Source: Mycobacterium angelicum (GTDB lineage: Bacteria; Actinomycetota; Actinomycetes; Mycobacteriales; Mycobacteriaceae). From it: 38,285 bases of DNA. Position numbers and translations under genes: made by a program. The stretch spans positions 1 to 38,285 of the forward strand of contig NZ_MVHE01000053.1 of assembly GCF_002086155.1 (NCBI RefSeq), given 5' to 3'. A model generated the notes under the pieces. The model was not told where the DNA came from. It ran no database searches and saw nothing but the letters and a program-made list of their open reading frames with translations. Every line of letters begins with the position of its first letter. Positions within the stretch are counted from its first letter, which is position 1. Positions 1 to 7,349 of the stretch are shown here, one piece after another.

Positions 1-100
1 TGCCCTGCTAACCTCACCAGACCATCAGCCGTTGCGACGATGACTGGAACCCGCCCCGGAAGAAACTGCTCAGAATTCGACTGGAAGCAACAGCGACTTA

Positions 101-1525
101 CTAGTCGCCCGCGTTGCGGGCACGTTCGGCCGCAGCGGTCTCCCGGTTGAGCCGCTGCGCTTCGTAGATGGTGACGTTGGTGCGCGACATGAGCAGCGAC
201 GCGATCCCGACGGCGAGGATGGCCCCGGGCACCACCGAGAATGAGCCGGTCATCTCCGCGACCATGATCATGATCGCCAGCGGCGCCCGCGCCACGCTGC
301 CGAAGCACGCCATCATGCCGACCACGACGAAGATCCCCGGCGCGTCGGGTACCCCGGGCAGCCCGGTCAGCTCACCGAGGCGCCAGATCGCGGCGCCGAC
401 GAACGCGCCGATGACGATGCCCGGCCCGAACAGCCCGCCGGATCCGCCGGTGCCGATCGACAGCGAGGTGGCGATGATCTTGGCGATCGGCAGCACGATG
501 ATGATCCACAGCGGAATCGCCATCAGCGAGCCGCGGTCGGCGGCCAGCTGCGCCCAGCCGTAGCCGCTGCTCAGTACCTGCGGGATCAGCAGTCCCAACA
601 GTCCGACCAGGAGCCCGCCGACGGCCGGCTTGAGAACCGGCCCGCCGGGCAGCCGGCGGGTCAGCGCCACCGATGTGTGGAAGATTCGGGCATACAGGTA
701 GCCGACGGCCGCGGCGATCAAACCGAGGACCACGAACCACAGCAGCGGCCAGGCCCGTTCGAAGCGGTACTCGGCGTCGATGTAGCCGAATAGCGGGTCG
801 AATCCCAGGAACGAGCCGAGCACGGCGTAGGCCGTCCCGGAGGTGATGAAGCCCGGCAGCAGGCTGCGGTAGTCGAAGTCGTCGCGGTAGGTGATCGACG
901 CGGCCAGTACCGCCCCGCCCAGCGGCGCGGCGAAGATGGCGCCGATGCCCGCGCCGATACCCAGGGCCACCGCGATCCGGCCGTCCTCGTCGGACAGGCC
1001 GAGCCGTCGGGTCAACAGCGAGCAGAAGCCGGCCGAGATCTGCGCCGTCGGCCCCTCGCGGCCGCCGGAGCCGCCCGAGCCGATCGTCAGCGCGCTGGCC
1101 ACCATCTTCACCAGTACCGCCCGGCTGCGAATGGCACGCGGATCGCTGTGCACCGCTTCGATGGCTTCGTCGGTGCCGTGGCCGGTGGCCTCCGGGGCGA
1201 GCTTGGCGACGATGAACGCCGACAGCAGCGCCCCGCCCGTCGTCACCAGCGGGATCGCCCACGGCCGGACGAAGCCCGCCGACCCGTGGCTACCGCCCTC
1301 GCCGACGGGTCGCGGGATGTGATAACCCGCCAGATAACCGAGCAGGAACTCGCCGGTGTATTTCAGCGCGAGGTAGAAGACGACGGCTCCCAAGCCGGCA
1401 ATGACGCCGATGGTGATGCCCAGTAGAAACCATTTGCGCAGGTAGCCCGCGTTTCGGATCGATGCGCCGAACCGTCCGCCTGCGGATTCGGGTGGCGCTT
1501 CGCGCGGCTCCGGTTCGTCCACCAC
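101..1525 (-). CDS. ClC-family chloride channel/transporter
   Basis: Integral membrane protein of 474 residues that moves chloride, possibly with proton exchange, across the cytoplasmic membrane. The ClC selectivity motifs are visible: GSGGSGGREGP at residues 149-159, with the gating glutamate E157, and GTGGSGGLFGPG at about 358-369. Many hydrophobic segments span residues 33-450. There is no C-terminal CBS domain, as in many bacterial ClCs. Where E. coli ClC has its intracellular proton glutamate (E203, in the APLAG...EE helix), this protein reads APLGGAVLAASITYRDD, so that glutamate appears absent; channel-like behaviour is an inference. The start is GTG with a weak AGGA upstream. The gene is divergent from the pirin gene, across a palindromic promoter region. 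It resembles Rv0143c in type and position. Confidence 0.93.
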   Translation of the reverse strand: MVDEPEPREAPPESAGGRFGASIRNAGYLRKWFLLGITIGVIAGLGAVVFYLALKYTGEFLLGYLAGYHIPRPVGEGGSHGSAGFVRPWAIPLVTTGGALLSAFIVAKLAPEATGHGTDEAIEAVHSDPRAIRSRAVLVKMVASALTIGSGGSGGREGPTAQISAGFCSLLTRRLGLSDEDGRIAVALGIGAGIGAIFAAPLGGAVLAASITYRDDFDYRSLLPGFITSGTAYAVLGSFLGFDPLFGYIDAEYRFERAWPLLWFVVLGLIAAAVGYLYARIFHTSVALTRRLPGGPVLKPAVGGLLVGLLGLLIPQVLSSGYGWAQLAADRGSLMAIPLWIIIVLPIAKIIATSLSIGTGGSGGLFGPGIVIGAFVGAAIWRLGELTGLPGVPDAPGIFVVVGMMACFGSVARAPLAIMIMVAEMTGSFSVVPGAILAVGIASLLMSRTNVTIYEAQRLNRETAAAERARNAGD

Positions 1526-1547
1526 GCCATCCTAAGGCAACCGGGAA

Positions 1548-1569
1548 TAACCGGACTGCGGTCCGGTTA
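1548..1569. promoter_or_regulatory. Perfect inverted repeat, candidate operator
   Basis: TAACCGGAC and GTCCGGTTA form perfect 9-bp arms around a 4-bp centre (TGCG). The site lies in the 85-bp gap between the divergent ClC and pirin starts. Size and symmetry fit a TetR-type operator; the TetR gene two bases after pirin is the natural candidate ligand (inference). Confidence 0.6.
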
Positions 1570-1589
1570 TATCGATAGCTTGTCGATAT
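1569..1589. promoter_or_regulatory. Second inverted repeat beside the first
   Basis: ATATCGA and TCGATAT are perfect 7-bp arms separated by 7 bp. The site abuts the TAACCGGAC palindrome and ends 11 bp before the pirin Shine-Dalgarno sequence (AGGAGG, 1600-1605). It may be a second operator or part of the promoter. The sequence alone does not say which. Confidence 0.4.
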
Positions 1590-1610
1590 TTCTCAAACTA
1601 GGAGGTAGAT

Positions 1611-2573
1611 ATGCCTGCCGTTACCGCAGACACCCTGACATTGCCGCGGGTCGGTCCGCCGGGTCCCGCCGACACCGAACGCCCGGTCCGGTCGATCACA
1701 ACCGGCTCGCGCGGCTACGAAGGCCTGGGCTTTCCGGTGGTCCGCGCGTTCGCCGGGGTCGGCGCCGCCGCGCTGGATCCATTCGTGCACATGGACCAGA
1801 TGGGCGAGGTGGAGTATCAGCCCGGCGAGCCCAGGGGCACCGATTGGCACCCGCACCGTGGCTTCGAAACCGTCACCTACATGATCGACGGGAAGTTCGC
1901 GCACCAGGATTCTTACGGTGGCGGCGGCCTGATCGGCGACGGCGCGACGCAGTGGATGACTGCAGGATCGGGCATTCTACATATCGAGACGCCTCCTGTC
2001 GAGATGGTAAACAGCGGGGGTGTATTTCATGGCATCCAGTTGTGGGTGAACCTGCCGAGGAAAGACAAATTCGCTCCGCCGCGGTATCAGGCCATCGAAG
2101 GCGGCGACGTCGGGCTGCTCGCATCCGAGGACGGCGGGGCGCTGATCCGCATCATCGCCGGTGAGATCGACGGCCATCGCGGGCCGGGCGTCACCTACAC
2201 GCCGATCACGCTGGCTCACGCCACGCTGGAAAAGGCTGCGCGCCTTGATATTCCGTGGCGCCGGGACTTCAACGCGCTGGTGTACGTGCTGTCCGGGCAG
2301 GGGTCGGTGGGGCCGGCCGCGCATCCGATTCGGCAGGGGCAGCTGGCCGTATTGGGGCACGGCGACCGGATCGCCCTGGCCGCATCCGGCTCGACCCTCG
2401 ATGTGTTGCTCCTCGGTGGGCGGCCGATTCGGGAGCCGGTCTTCCATTACGGACCCTTTGTGATGAACACGCGGGCCGAGGTCATCGAGGCGCTCGAGGA
2501 CTATCAAACTGGGAAGTTCCGTAGCATCCCGCCGAACGCGTTAATGCCGAACCGTGGCGGTGGCACACTTTAA
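1611..2573 (+). CDS. Pirin family protein (bicupin)
   Basis: Predicted cytoplasmic metal-dependent bicupin of 320 residues; some pirins have quercetin 2,3-dioxygenase activity and others act as redox-linked co-regulators. The metal-binding set is intact: H80 and H82 in WHPHRGFET, then H124 and E126 in GILHIET, matching the H/H/H/E spacing of human pirin and YhhW. The N-terminal cupin covers about residues 30-150 and the C-terminal pirin domain about 190-300. The ATG has an excellent Shine-Dalgarno (AGGAGG) 5 bases upstream. The TetR gene follows after 2 bases, so the two are very likely cotranscribed. I do not recall a pirin gene at this spot in M. tuberculosis, so it may be an addition. Confidence 0.93.
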   Translation: MPAVTADTLTLPRVGPPGPADTERPVRSITTGSRGYEGLGFPVVRAFAGVGAAALDPFVHMDQMGEVEYQPGEPRGTDWHPHRGFETVTYMIDGKFAHQDSYGGGGLIGDGATQWMTAGSGILHIETPPVEMVNSGGVFHGIQLWVNLPRKDKFAPPRYQAIEGGDVGLLASEDGGALIRIIAGEIDGHRGPGVTYTPITLAHATLEKAARLDIPWRRDFNALVYVLSGQGSVGPAAHPIRQGQLAVLGHGDRIALAASGSTLDVLLLGGRPIREPVFHYGPFVMNTRAEVIEALEDYQTGKFRSIPPNALMPNRGGGTL

Positions 2574-2575
2574 AA

Positions 2576-3205
2576 ATGCAGGTAACGGCCAGTCGTGGCC
2601 CAGGTCGTCCTCCGGCGGCAAAGGCGGACGAAACTCGCAGGCGCATCGTGCGCGCCGCCCGCCAGGTTTTCAGCGAACGCGGCTACGACGGCGCGACCTT
2701 TCAGGCGATCGCGATCCGCGCCGATCTGACCCGGCCGGCAATCAACCACTACTTCCCCAGCAAGCGGGTGCTGTACCGCGAGGTGGTGGACCAGACCAAC
2801 GAACTCGTCGTCGCAGCGGGCATCGAACGGGCCCGCCGCGAGACCTCGCTGTTGGCGCGGATCTCCACATTCATGGCCGTGGCACTGGAGGCCGACGCCA
2901 AGAATCCGTCCACGGCGGCTTTCCTGGCTACCGCCGTGCTGGAGTCCCAGCGGCACCCAGAACTCAACCGGGTCGACAACGACGCCGTCAGCCTCAGCCG
3001 TCAGTTTCTGACGTGGGCGGTCCAGGATGCGATCGAGCGCGGCGAGCTGGTGGCCGGCACCGACGCGGCTTCGATGGCCGAGACACTGCTGGTCGTGTTG
3101 TGCGGTGTGGGTTTCTATGCCGGCTTTGTCGGCAGCTATCAGGAGATGGAAGCCCTCACCGAGTCATTGGCGCGGCTGTTGTCCGGTACCGCCTGGCGCA
3201 CGTAG
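2576..3205 (+). CDS. TetR/AcrR family transcriptional regulator
   Basis: DNA-binding repressor of 209 residues. The N-terminal helix-turn-helix runs through about residues 20-68: RRRIVRAARQVF, then a recognition stretch reading LTRPAINHYFPSK, a typical TetR pattern. The C-terminal ligand domain is unassigned. There is no clear Shine-Dalgarno; the start is only 2 bases after the pirin stop, so translational coupling is likely. The perfect palindrome at 1548-1569 ahead of pirin is the best candidate operator, which would make this an autoregulated pirin-TetR pair that may also affect the divergent ClC gene (inference). It matches Rv0144 in position and type. Confidence 0.92.
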   Translation: MQVTASRGPGRPPAAKADETRRRIVRAARQVFSERGYDGATFQAIAIRADLTRPAINHYFPSKRVLYREVVDQTNELVVAAGIERARRETSLLARISTFMAVALEADAKNPSTAAFLATAVLESQRHPELNRVDNDAVSLSRQFLTWAVQDAIERGELVAGTDAASMAETLLVVLCGVGFYAGFVGSYQEMEALTESLARLLSGTAWRT

Positions 3206-3362
3206 ACCCGAGCCTTCGAGTGACCTGGCACACAAAGCGTATAGATTGCCTAACTTATTAGATACGATCGTGGTGCCATGACTGATCTCTGGCCGTTCCG
3301 AACTCTGCTGAGACTGCGACTCTGCGGTACCTCGCAGAAACCTACCGAGAGCGGGAGCCGCA

Positions 3363-4304
3363 ATGAGCACAATGCGCACCCATGACGACACCTGGGACAT
3401 CAGGACCAGCGTCGGCGCCACCGCGGTGATGGTGGCCGCCGCCCGCGCCGTGGAGACTGAGCAGGCCGAACCGCTGATCCGCGATCCGTACGCCAAGCTG
3501 CTGGTGACCAACGCCAAGGCCGGCGTCATCTGGGAGGCGATGCTCGACGAAGACGTGGTGGCGAAGGTCGAGGCCCTCGACGCCGGAACGGCCGCCACCG
3601 TCCAGCACATGCGCAGCTACCAGGCGGTGCGAACGAATTTCTTCGACACCTACTTCGCCGGCGCCGTCGCCGCCGGAATCCGGCAGATCGTGATCCTGGC
3701 GTCCGGACTGGATTCCCGGGCCTACCGGCTGGACTGGCCGGCCGGCACCACGGTGTATGAGATCGACCAACCCCAGGTGCTCGCGTTCAAGTCCGAGACG
3801 CTGGCCGAAAACGGGGTGACGCCGGCCGCCGAACGTCGCGAGGTGGCGATCGATCTGCGTCAGGACTGGTCGGCGGCGTTGCGTGCGGCTGGCTTCGACC
3901 CGACGGCGCGGACCGCCTGGCTGGCCGAGGGTCTGTTGATGTACCTGCCTGCCGAGGCGCAGGACCGGCTGTTCACCCAGATGGGCGAGCTGAGCCCGGC
4001 GGGCAGCCGGATCGCGGCCGAAACTGCCGGCAATCACTCCGACGAGCGGCGCGAACAGATGCGCGAGCGGTTCAAGAAGGTCTCCGAGACGCTCGGCCTC
4101 GAGCAGACCATCGACGTGGCAGAGCTGATCTACCGCGACGAGGATCGCGCCGCACTCGCCGACTGGCTCAACAGCCACGGGTGGCGGGCGACCGCGCAGA
4201 ACGCCGTCGACGAGATGCGCCGAGTGGGCCGCTGGGTGGAGGGCGTTCCGATGGCCGACGACAGGCAGGCGTTTTCCGACTTTGTGACCGCGGAGCGGTT
4301 GTAG
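3363..4304 (+). CDS. SAM-dependent methyltransferase, mycobacterial LCM-type family
   Basis: Predicted S-adenosylmethionine-dependent methyltransferase of 313 residues from the large mycobacterial family related to leucine carboxyl methyltransferases (PF04072). Visible motifs are the N-terminal DDTWDIRTSVGATAVMVA, the SAM-site loop ILASGLDSRAYRLDW, the acidic VYEIDQP that would bind the ribose, and the AWLAEGLLMYL motif. The physiological substrate of this family is generally unknown. The ATG at 3363 follows GAGCGGGAG; an in-frame ATG three codons later gives the alternative start MRTHDDTW. The next gene is a paralogue whose GTG overlaps this stop by one base. The order matches the Rv0145/Rv0146 pair. 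Confidence 0.92.
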   Translation: MSTMRTHDDTWDIRTSVGATAVMVAAARAVETEQAEPLIRDPYAKLLVTNAKAGVIWEAMLDEDVVAKVEALDAGTAATVQHMRSYQAVRTNFFDTYFAGAVAAGIRQIVILASGLDSRAYRLDWPAGTTVYEIDQPQVLAFKSETLAENGVTPAAERREVAIDLRQDWSAALRAAGFDPTARTAWLAEGLLMYLPAEAQDRLFTQMGELSPAGSRIAAETAGNHSDERREQMRERFKKVSETLGLEQTIDVAELIYRDEDRAALADWLNSHGWRATAQNAVDEMRRVGRWVEGVPMADDRQAFSDFVTAERL

Positions 4305-5260
4305 TGGCCCGCACCGCGGACGATTCCTGGGACATCGCGACCAGTGTCGGGGCGACCGCGGTAATGGTCGCGCTGGCGCGTGCCGCCGAGACCGCCAGCG
4401 ACGATCCGCTCATCCGAGACGAATTCGCCGAGCCGCTGGTTTCCACCCCGGAGCTGGCCAAGGTGCGCGATCAGGTTGCCGCTTGGTGGGCGCCCGAGCC
4501 GGACGATGGCTCAGCAGGCACACCCGACTCAGAAGACTCAGAAGACGACTTCAGCGTCGATGCCCAGCAGATGATCGACTACCAGGCCGTGCGGACGCAT
4601 TTCTTCGACGCGTACTTCGCCGGCGCGGTGGCCGCGGGCATCCGGCAGGTCGTCCTGTTGGCCGCCGGCCTGGACTCGCGCGCCTACCGGCTGGCGTGGC
4701 CGGCCGGCACCACCGTCTACGAGATCGACCTGCCCAAGGTGCTCGAGTACAAGGAACAGACTCTTGCCGGCCACAACGCCACCCCGGTCGCCGACCGCCG
4801 GCCGGTACCCGTCGACCTGCGCCACGACTGGCCTAAGGCGTTGCGCGACAAGGGTTTCGACGCGACCCAGCCGACGGCCTGGCTGGCCGAAGGACTGCTG
4901 CCGTTTCTTCCCGCGGCGGCGCAGGAAGCGATGTTCGCCGCCATCGACTCGCTGAGCGGGCCGGGCAGTCGAGTGGCCGTGGAGATGTTCGGCGTCGACG
5001 AAGACAAGCGGCAAGAGGCCGAAGAGAAGTGGGCCCGCCTGCGCGAACGGCGGGCGGCCCGCGGCGAAGACACCTCGTTCAACCCGTTCGAGCTGTGGTT
5101 TGACGACGAGGGCCGCCCCGAACCCGCCGACTGGTTCACCGCGCGCGGCTGGTCTGCGCAGACGGTGAGCTCGCACGACGAAGCCGCCCGACTGGGCCGG
5201 CCGCCGCAATCGACGGAACGTCCGTTCGCGAATAGGTTTGTCACCGCAACCAAGGGCTGA
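4304..5260 (+). CDS. SAM-dependent methyltransferase, second paralogue
   Basis: Second member of the same family, 318 residues. It shares TADDSWDIATSVGATAVMVA, LLAAGLDSRAYRLAW, VYEIDLPKVLEYK and AWLAEGLLPFL with its upstream neighbour. I place the start at GTG 4304, overlapping the previous stop as TAGTG, because conserved family sequence begins right after it; a longer in-frame reading from 4181 would overlap the upstream gene by 124 bases and adds unconserved arginine-rich sequence. Compared with its twin it has an acidic Ser/Asp/Glu insertion (about residues 62-80) between the N-terminal region and the SAM core. The two are probably cotranscribed and arose by tandem duplication. Confidence 0.9.
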   Translation: MARTADDSWDIATSVGATAVMVALARAAETASDDPLIRDEFAEPLVSTPELAKVRDQVAAWWAPEPDDGSAGTPDSEDSEDDFSVDAQQMIDYQAVRTHFFDAYFAGAVAAGIRQVVLLAAGLDSRAYRLAWPAGTTVYEIDLPKVLEYKEQTLAGHNATPVADRRPVPVDLRHDWPKALRDKGFDATQPTAWLAEGLLPFLPAAAQEAMFAAIDSLSGPGSRVAVEMFGVDEDKRQEAEEKWARLRERRAARGEDTSFNPFELWFDDEGRPEPADWFTARGWSAQTVSSHDEAARLGRPPQSTERPFANRFVTATKG

Positions 5261-5316
5261 CGCAACCGTAAAATTTGGGTAGTGACGTAGCTCACATCTG
5301 CGGCGAAGATATGCCC

Positions 5317-6081
5317 ATGCATCTTCTTTCCAGCCGTCGCGTCGGCCTGCTGGTGCCCAGTTCCAACACCACCATGGAAGCCGAAGTGCCCGAGGTGTTG
5401 CGGCGTACGGGTGCCAGTTCGGGTGCGCAGTTCACCTTCCACGCTTCCCGGATGCGGATGAAAACCGTTGCCGCGAACGAACTTAAGTCGATGAACGCTG
5501 ATGCCGAGCGCGCCACCACCGAACTGGCCGACGCCGGCGTCGACGTGATGGCCTATGCCTGCTTGGTAGCCATCATGTCCCTGGGCGCGGGCGCGCACTG
5601 CGAAATCGAGTCCCGGCTGACCGCCACCGCGACCGCGGCCGCAGCAGGGGATCGAATCGACGTGGTATCCAGCGCGGGCGCCCTGATCGAGGCCCTGCAC
5701 CACCTCGGGGTCAGCAGGACGGCCATCGTCACCCCATACGTCAAGCACCTCACCGGGCTGGTCGTCGACTACATCGACGCCGCCGGCGTGCACGTGCACG
5801 ACGCGATCAGCCTGGAGGTAGACGACAACCTGGCGGTGGGACGGCTCGATCCACGGCAGCTACCGGAAATCGCCGGGCGGCTGGACACGCGAGGCGTGGA
5901 CGCCGTGGTGCTGTCCGCATGTGTGCAGATGCCCTCGCTCTCGGCGATCCCGGAGGTCGAGCGGGCGCTTGGGGTGCCGGTGATCACCGCCGCGACCGCT
6001 ACCTCCTGGAAGATCCTGCGGACGCTCGGGCTTCCTGCGATCGCGGCGGGCTCAGGGGCGTTGTTCAGGGCGGCCGCCTGA
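5317..6081 (+). CDS. Maleate isomerase / Asp-Glu racemase superfamily protein
   Basis: Cytoplasmic enzyme of 254 residues of the Asp/Glu/hydantoin racemase superfamily, closest by motif to maleate cis-trans isomerases; arylmalonate decarboxylases are the alternative. Counting from ATG 5317, both catalytic cysteines are present: C82 in AYACL and C202 in SACVQMPS. The substrate-binding PSSNTT (N17) and TPY (Y141) also match the maleate isomerase pattern; arylmalonate decarboxylase has only one cysteine. ATG 5317 is preferred because GGCGAAG sits 8 bases upstream; ATG 5311 (two codons longer) and an upstream TTG are possible. The MFS gene start overlaps this stop (TGATG), suggesting coupled expression and uptake or export of a related dicarboxylate (inference). 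Confidence 0.82.
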   Translation: MHLLSSRRVGLLVPSSNTTMEAEVPEVLRRTGASSGAQFTFHASRMRMKTVAANELKSMNADAERATTELADAGVDVMAYACLVAIMSLGAGAHCEIESRLTATATAAAAGDRIDVVSSAGALIEALHHLGVSRTAIVTPYVKHLTGLVVDYIDAAGVHVHDAISLEVDDNLAVGRLDPRQLPEIAGRLDTRGVDAVVLSACVQMPSLSAIPEVERALGVPVITAATATSWKILRTLGLPAIAAGSGALFRAAA

Positions 6082-7313
6082 TGCGGCCGGCCGCCATGAC
6101 CGCTCCGGCCGTGAATGTCGGACCGCCGCGGGGCATGCTGGCGTTGCTCACGGCGGCATCCTTCCTGGTATTCGTGCAGATCTTCGTGGTTGCGCCGATC
6201 CTGCCCGCGCTCGCCCACGAATTCGCCACCACGTCGACTGTGGTCGGCCTTGCCGTGCCGGCCTTTCTGCTGCCGTACGGAGTGATGGTGCTGGTGTGGG
6301 GGACTTTCTCGGACCGGTGGGGCCGCCGTCCGGTAATCCTTTGCTGCATGGTGCTTTTCGCCATCCTGACGGCCGTCACGCCCCTGGTGGAGGATGCGGC
6401 GGGATTCATCGGTGTTCGACTCGCCGCCGGGGTGGGATCCAGCGGAGTGGTGCCCATCGGCTTGGCGCTGATCGGCGACCTGGTGCCCTATCAGCGGCGC
6501 GGACGCGCGCTGGGGTGGATGTTCGGCGGCATGGCCGGCGGTATGGCCTTCGGCGCCGCCGGCGGGGCGCTGGGCGAACCGGTGCTGGGCTGGGAGGGTC
6601 TGTTCGGCGTGGTCAGCGTCGTCGCAGTGGTGCTGTTCGTCGCCGCCCTGCGGCTGATCCCCGGGGCCACCGGTCCGCGCACTTCGCTACCGGCGCGCCA
6701 GCTGGTGGCCGGATACGTGAGCCTGCTGCGCAACTCGCGAGCGCGCCGCACCTACCTGTATGTGCTGATCAATGCCGTACTGCACGCTGGGATCTACACG
6801 TGGTTGGGCGTGTACCTGTACCGGCACTTCCACCTCGACGAAACGCAGATCGGACTGGTCCTGCTCGGCTACGGCATCCCCGGGCTGCTGCTCGGCCCCG
6901 TCATCGGACACTGGGCCGACCGCCATGGCCGGGCCCTGATCATCCCGCCCGGTTTGGTCATGGCGGCGGCCTGCGCGGCGCTGCTGGCCCTCGAGCCTCC
7001 GCTGGCGGTCGTGCAGGTGGCGATCATCGCCCTCTCCCTGGGCTATGACATGACTCAGCCGCCGCTGGCCGGCATCGTCACCGACCTGCCGGGCAACCGC
7101 GGACAAGCAATCGGCCTCAACGCCTGCACCCTGTTTGTCGGAATGGGGCTGGGCAGTCTCGCGTTTCGCGCCGTGCTGCTTCCGGCGGGCTTTGCCGCAG
7201 CGTTTTGGGTATTCGCGGGCGTGGCCCTCCTGTTCGGCCTCGCCGCGGTGCGGCTGTTCCGCGCTGAACGTCCCGCGCTCAAAGTGACTGTTATAGGACA
7301 CGTGTTTGGTTAA
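6081..7313 (+). CDS. MFS transporter (first of a tandem pair)
   Basis: Major facilitator of 410 residues with about 12 predicted membrane segments, in the cytoplasmic membrane. The loop 2-3 signature is clear: GTFSDRWGRRPVI at about residues 74-86. The related motif GHWADRHGRALII begins the second half. The start ATG overlaps the stop of the isomerase gene (TGATG); a longer in-frame reading from 5919 lies inside the isomerase gene and is not used. The protein is strikingly similar to the next gene over its whole length (shared LVFVQIF/LFAQIF, VAPILP, VLINA.LHAGIY and LVLLGYGIPGLLLGP), so the two are a tandem duplication. The substrate is unknown; a carboxylate linked to the isomerase is a guess from context. 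Confidence 0.9.
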   Translation: MRPAAMTAPAVNVGPPRGMLALLTAASFLVFVQIFVVAPILPALAHEFATTSTVVGLAVPAFLLPYGVMVLVWGTFSDRWGRRPVILCCMVLFAILTAVTPLVEDAAGFIGVRLAAGVGSSGVVPIGLALIGDLVPYQRRGRALGWMFGGMAGGMAFGAAGGALGEPVLGWEGLFGVVSVVAVVLFVAALRLIPGATGPRTSLPARQLVAGYVSLLRNSRARRTYLYVLINAVLHAGIYTWLGVYLYRHFHLDETQIGLVLLGYGIPGLLLGPVIGHWADRHGRALIIPPGLVMAAACAALLALEPPLAVVQVAIIALSLGYDMTQPPLAGIVTDLPGNRGQAIGLNACTLFVGMGLGSLAFRAVLLPAGFAAAFWVFAGVALLFGLAAVRLFRAERPALKVTVIGHVFG

Positions 7314-7349
7314 CATGAGGTTTCTGCTGGTCAAAAGGCAGGTGCAACC

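Noticed and set aside
2749..2979. Small minus-strand frame inside the TetR gene
   Set aside because: Ser/Ala/Arg-rich shadow of the TetR coding sequence, with no ribosome-binding site.
4181..5260. Longer second methyltransferase
   Set aside because: Adds 41 unconserved Arg-rich residues and overlaps the upstream gene by 124 bases; GTG 4304 fits the family N-terminus.
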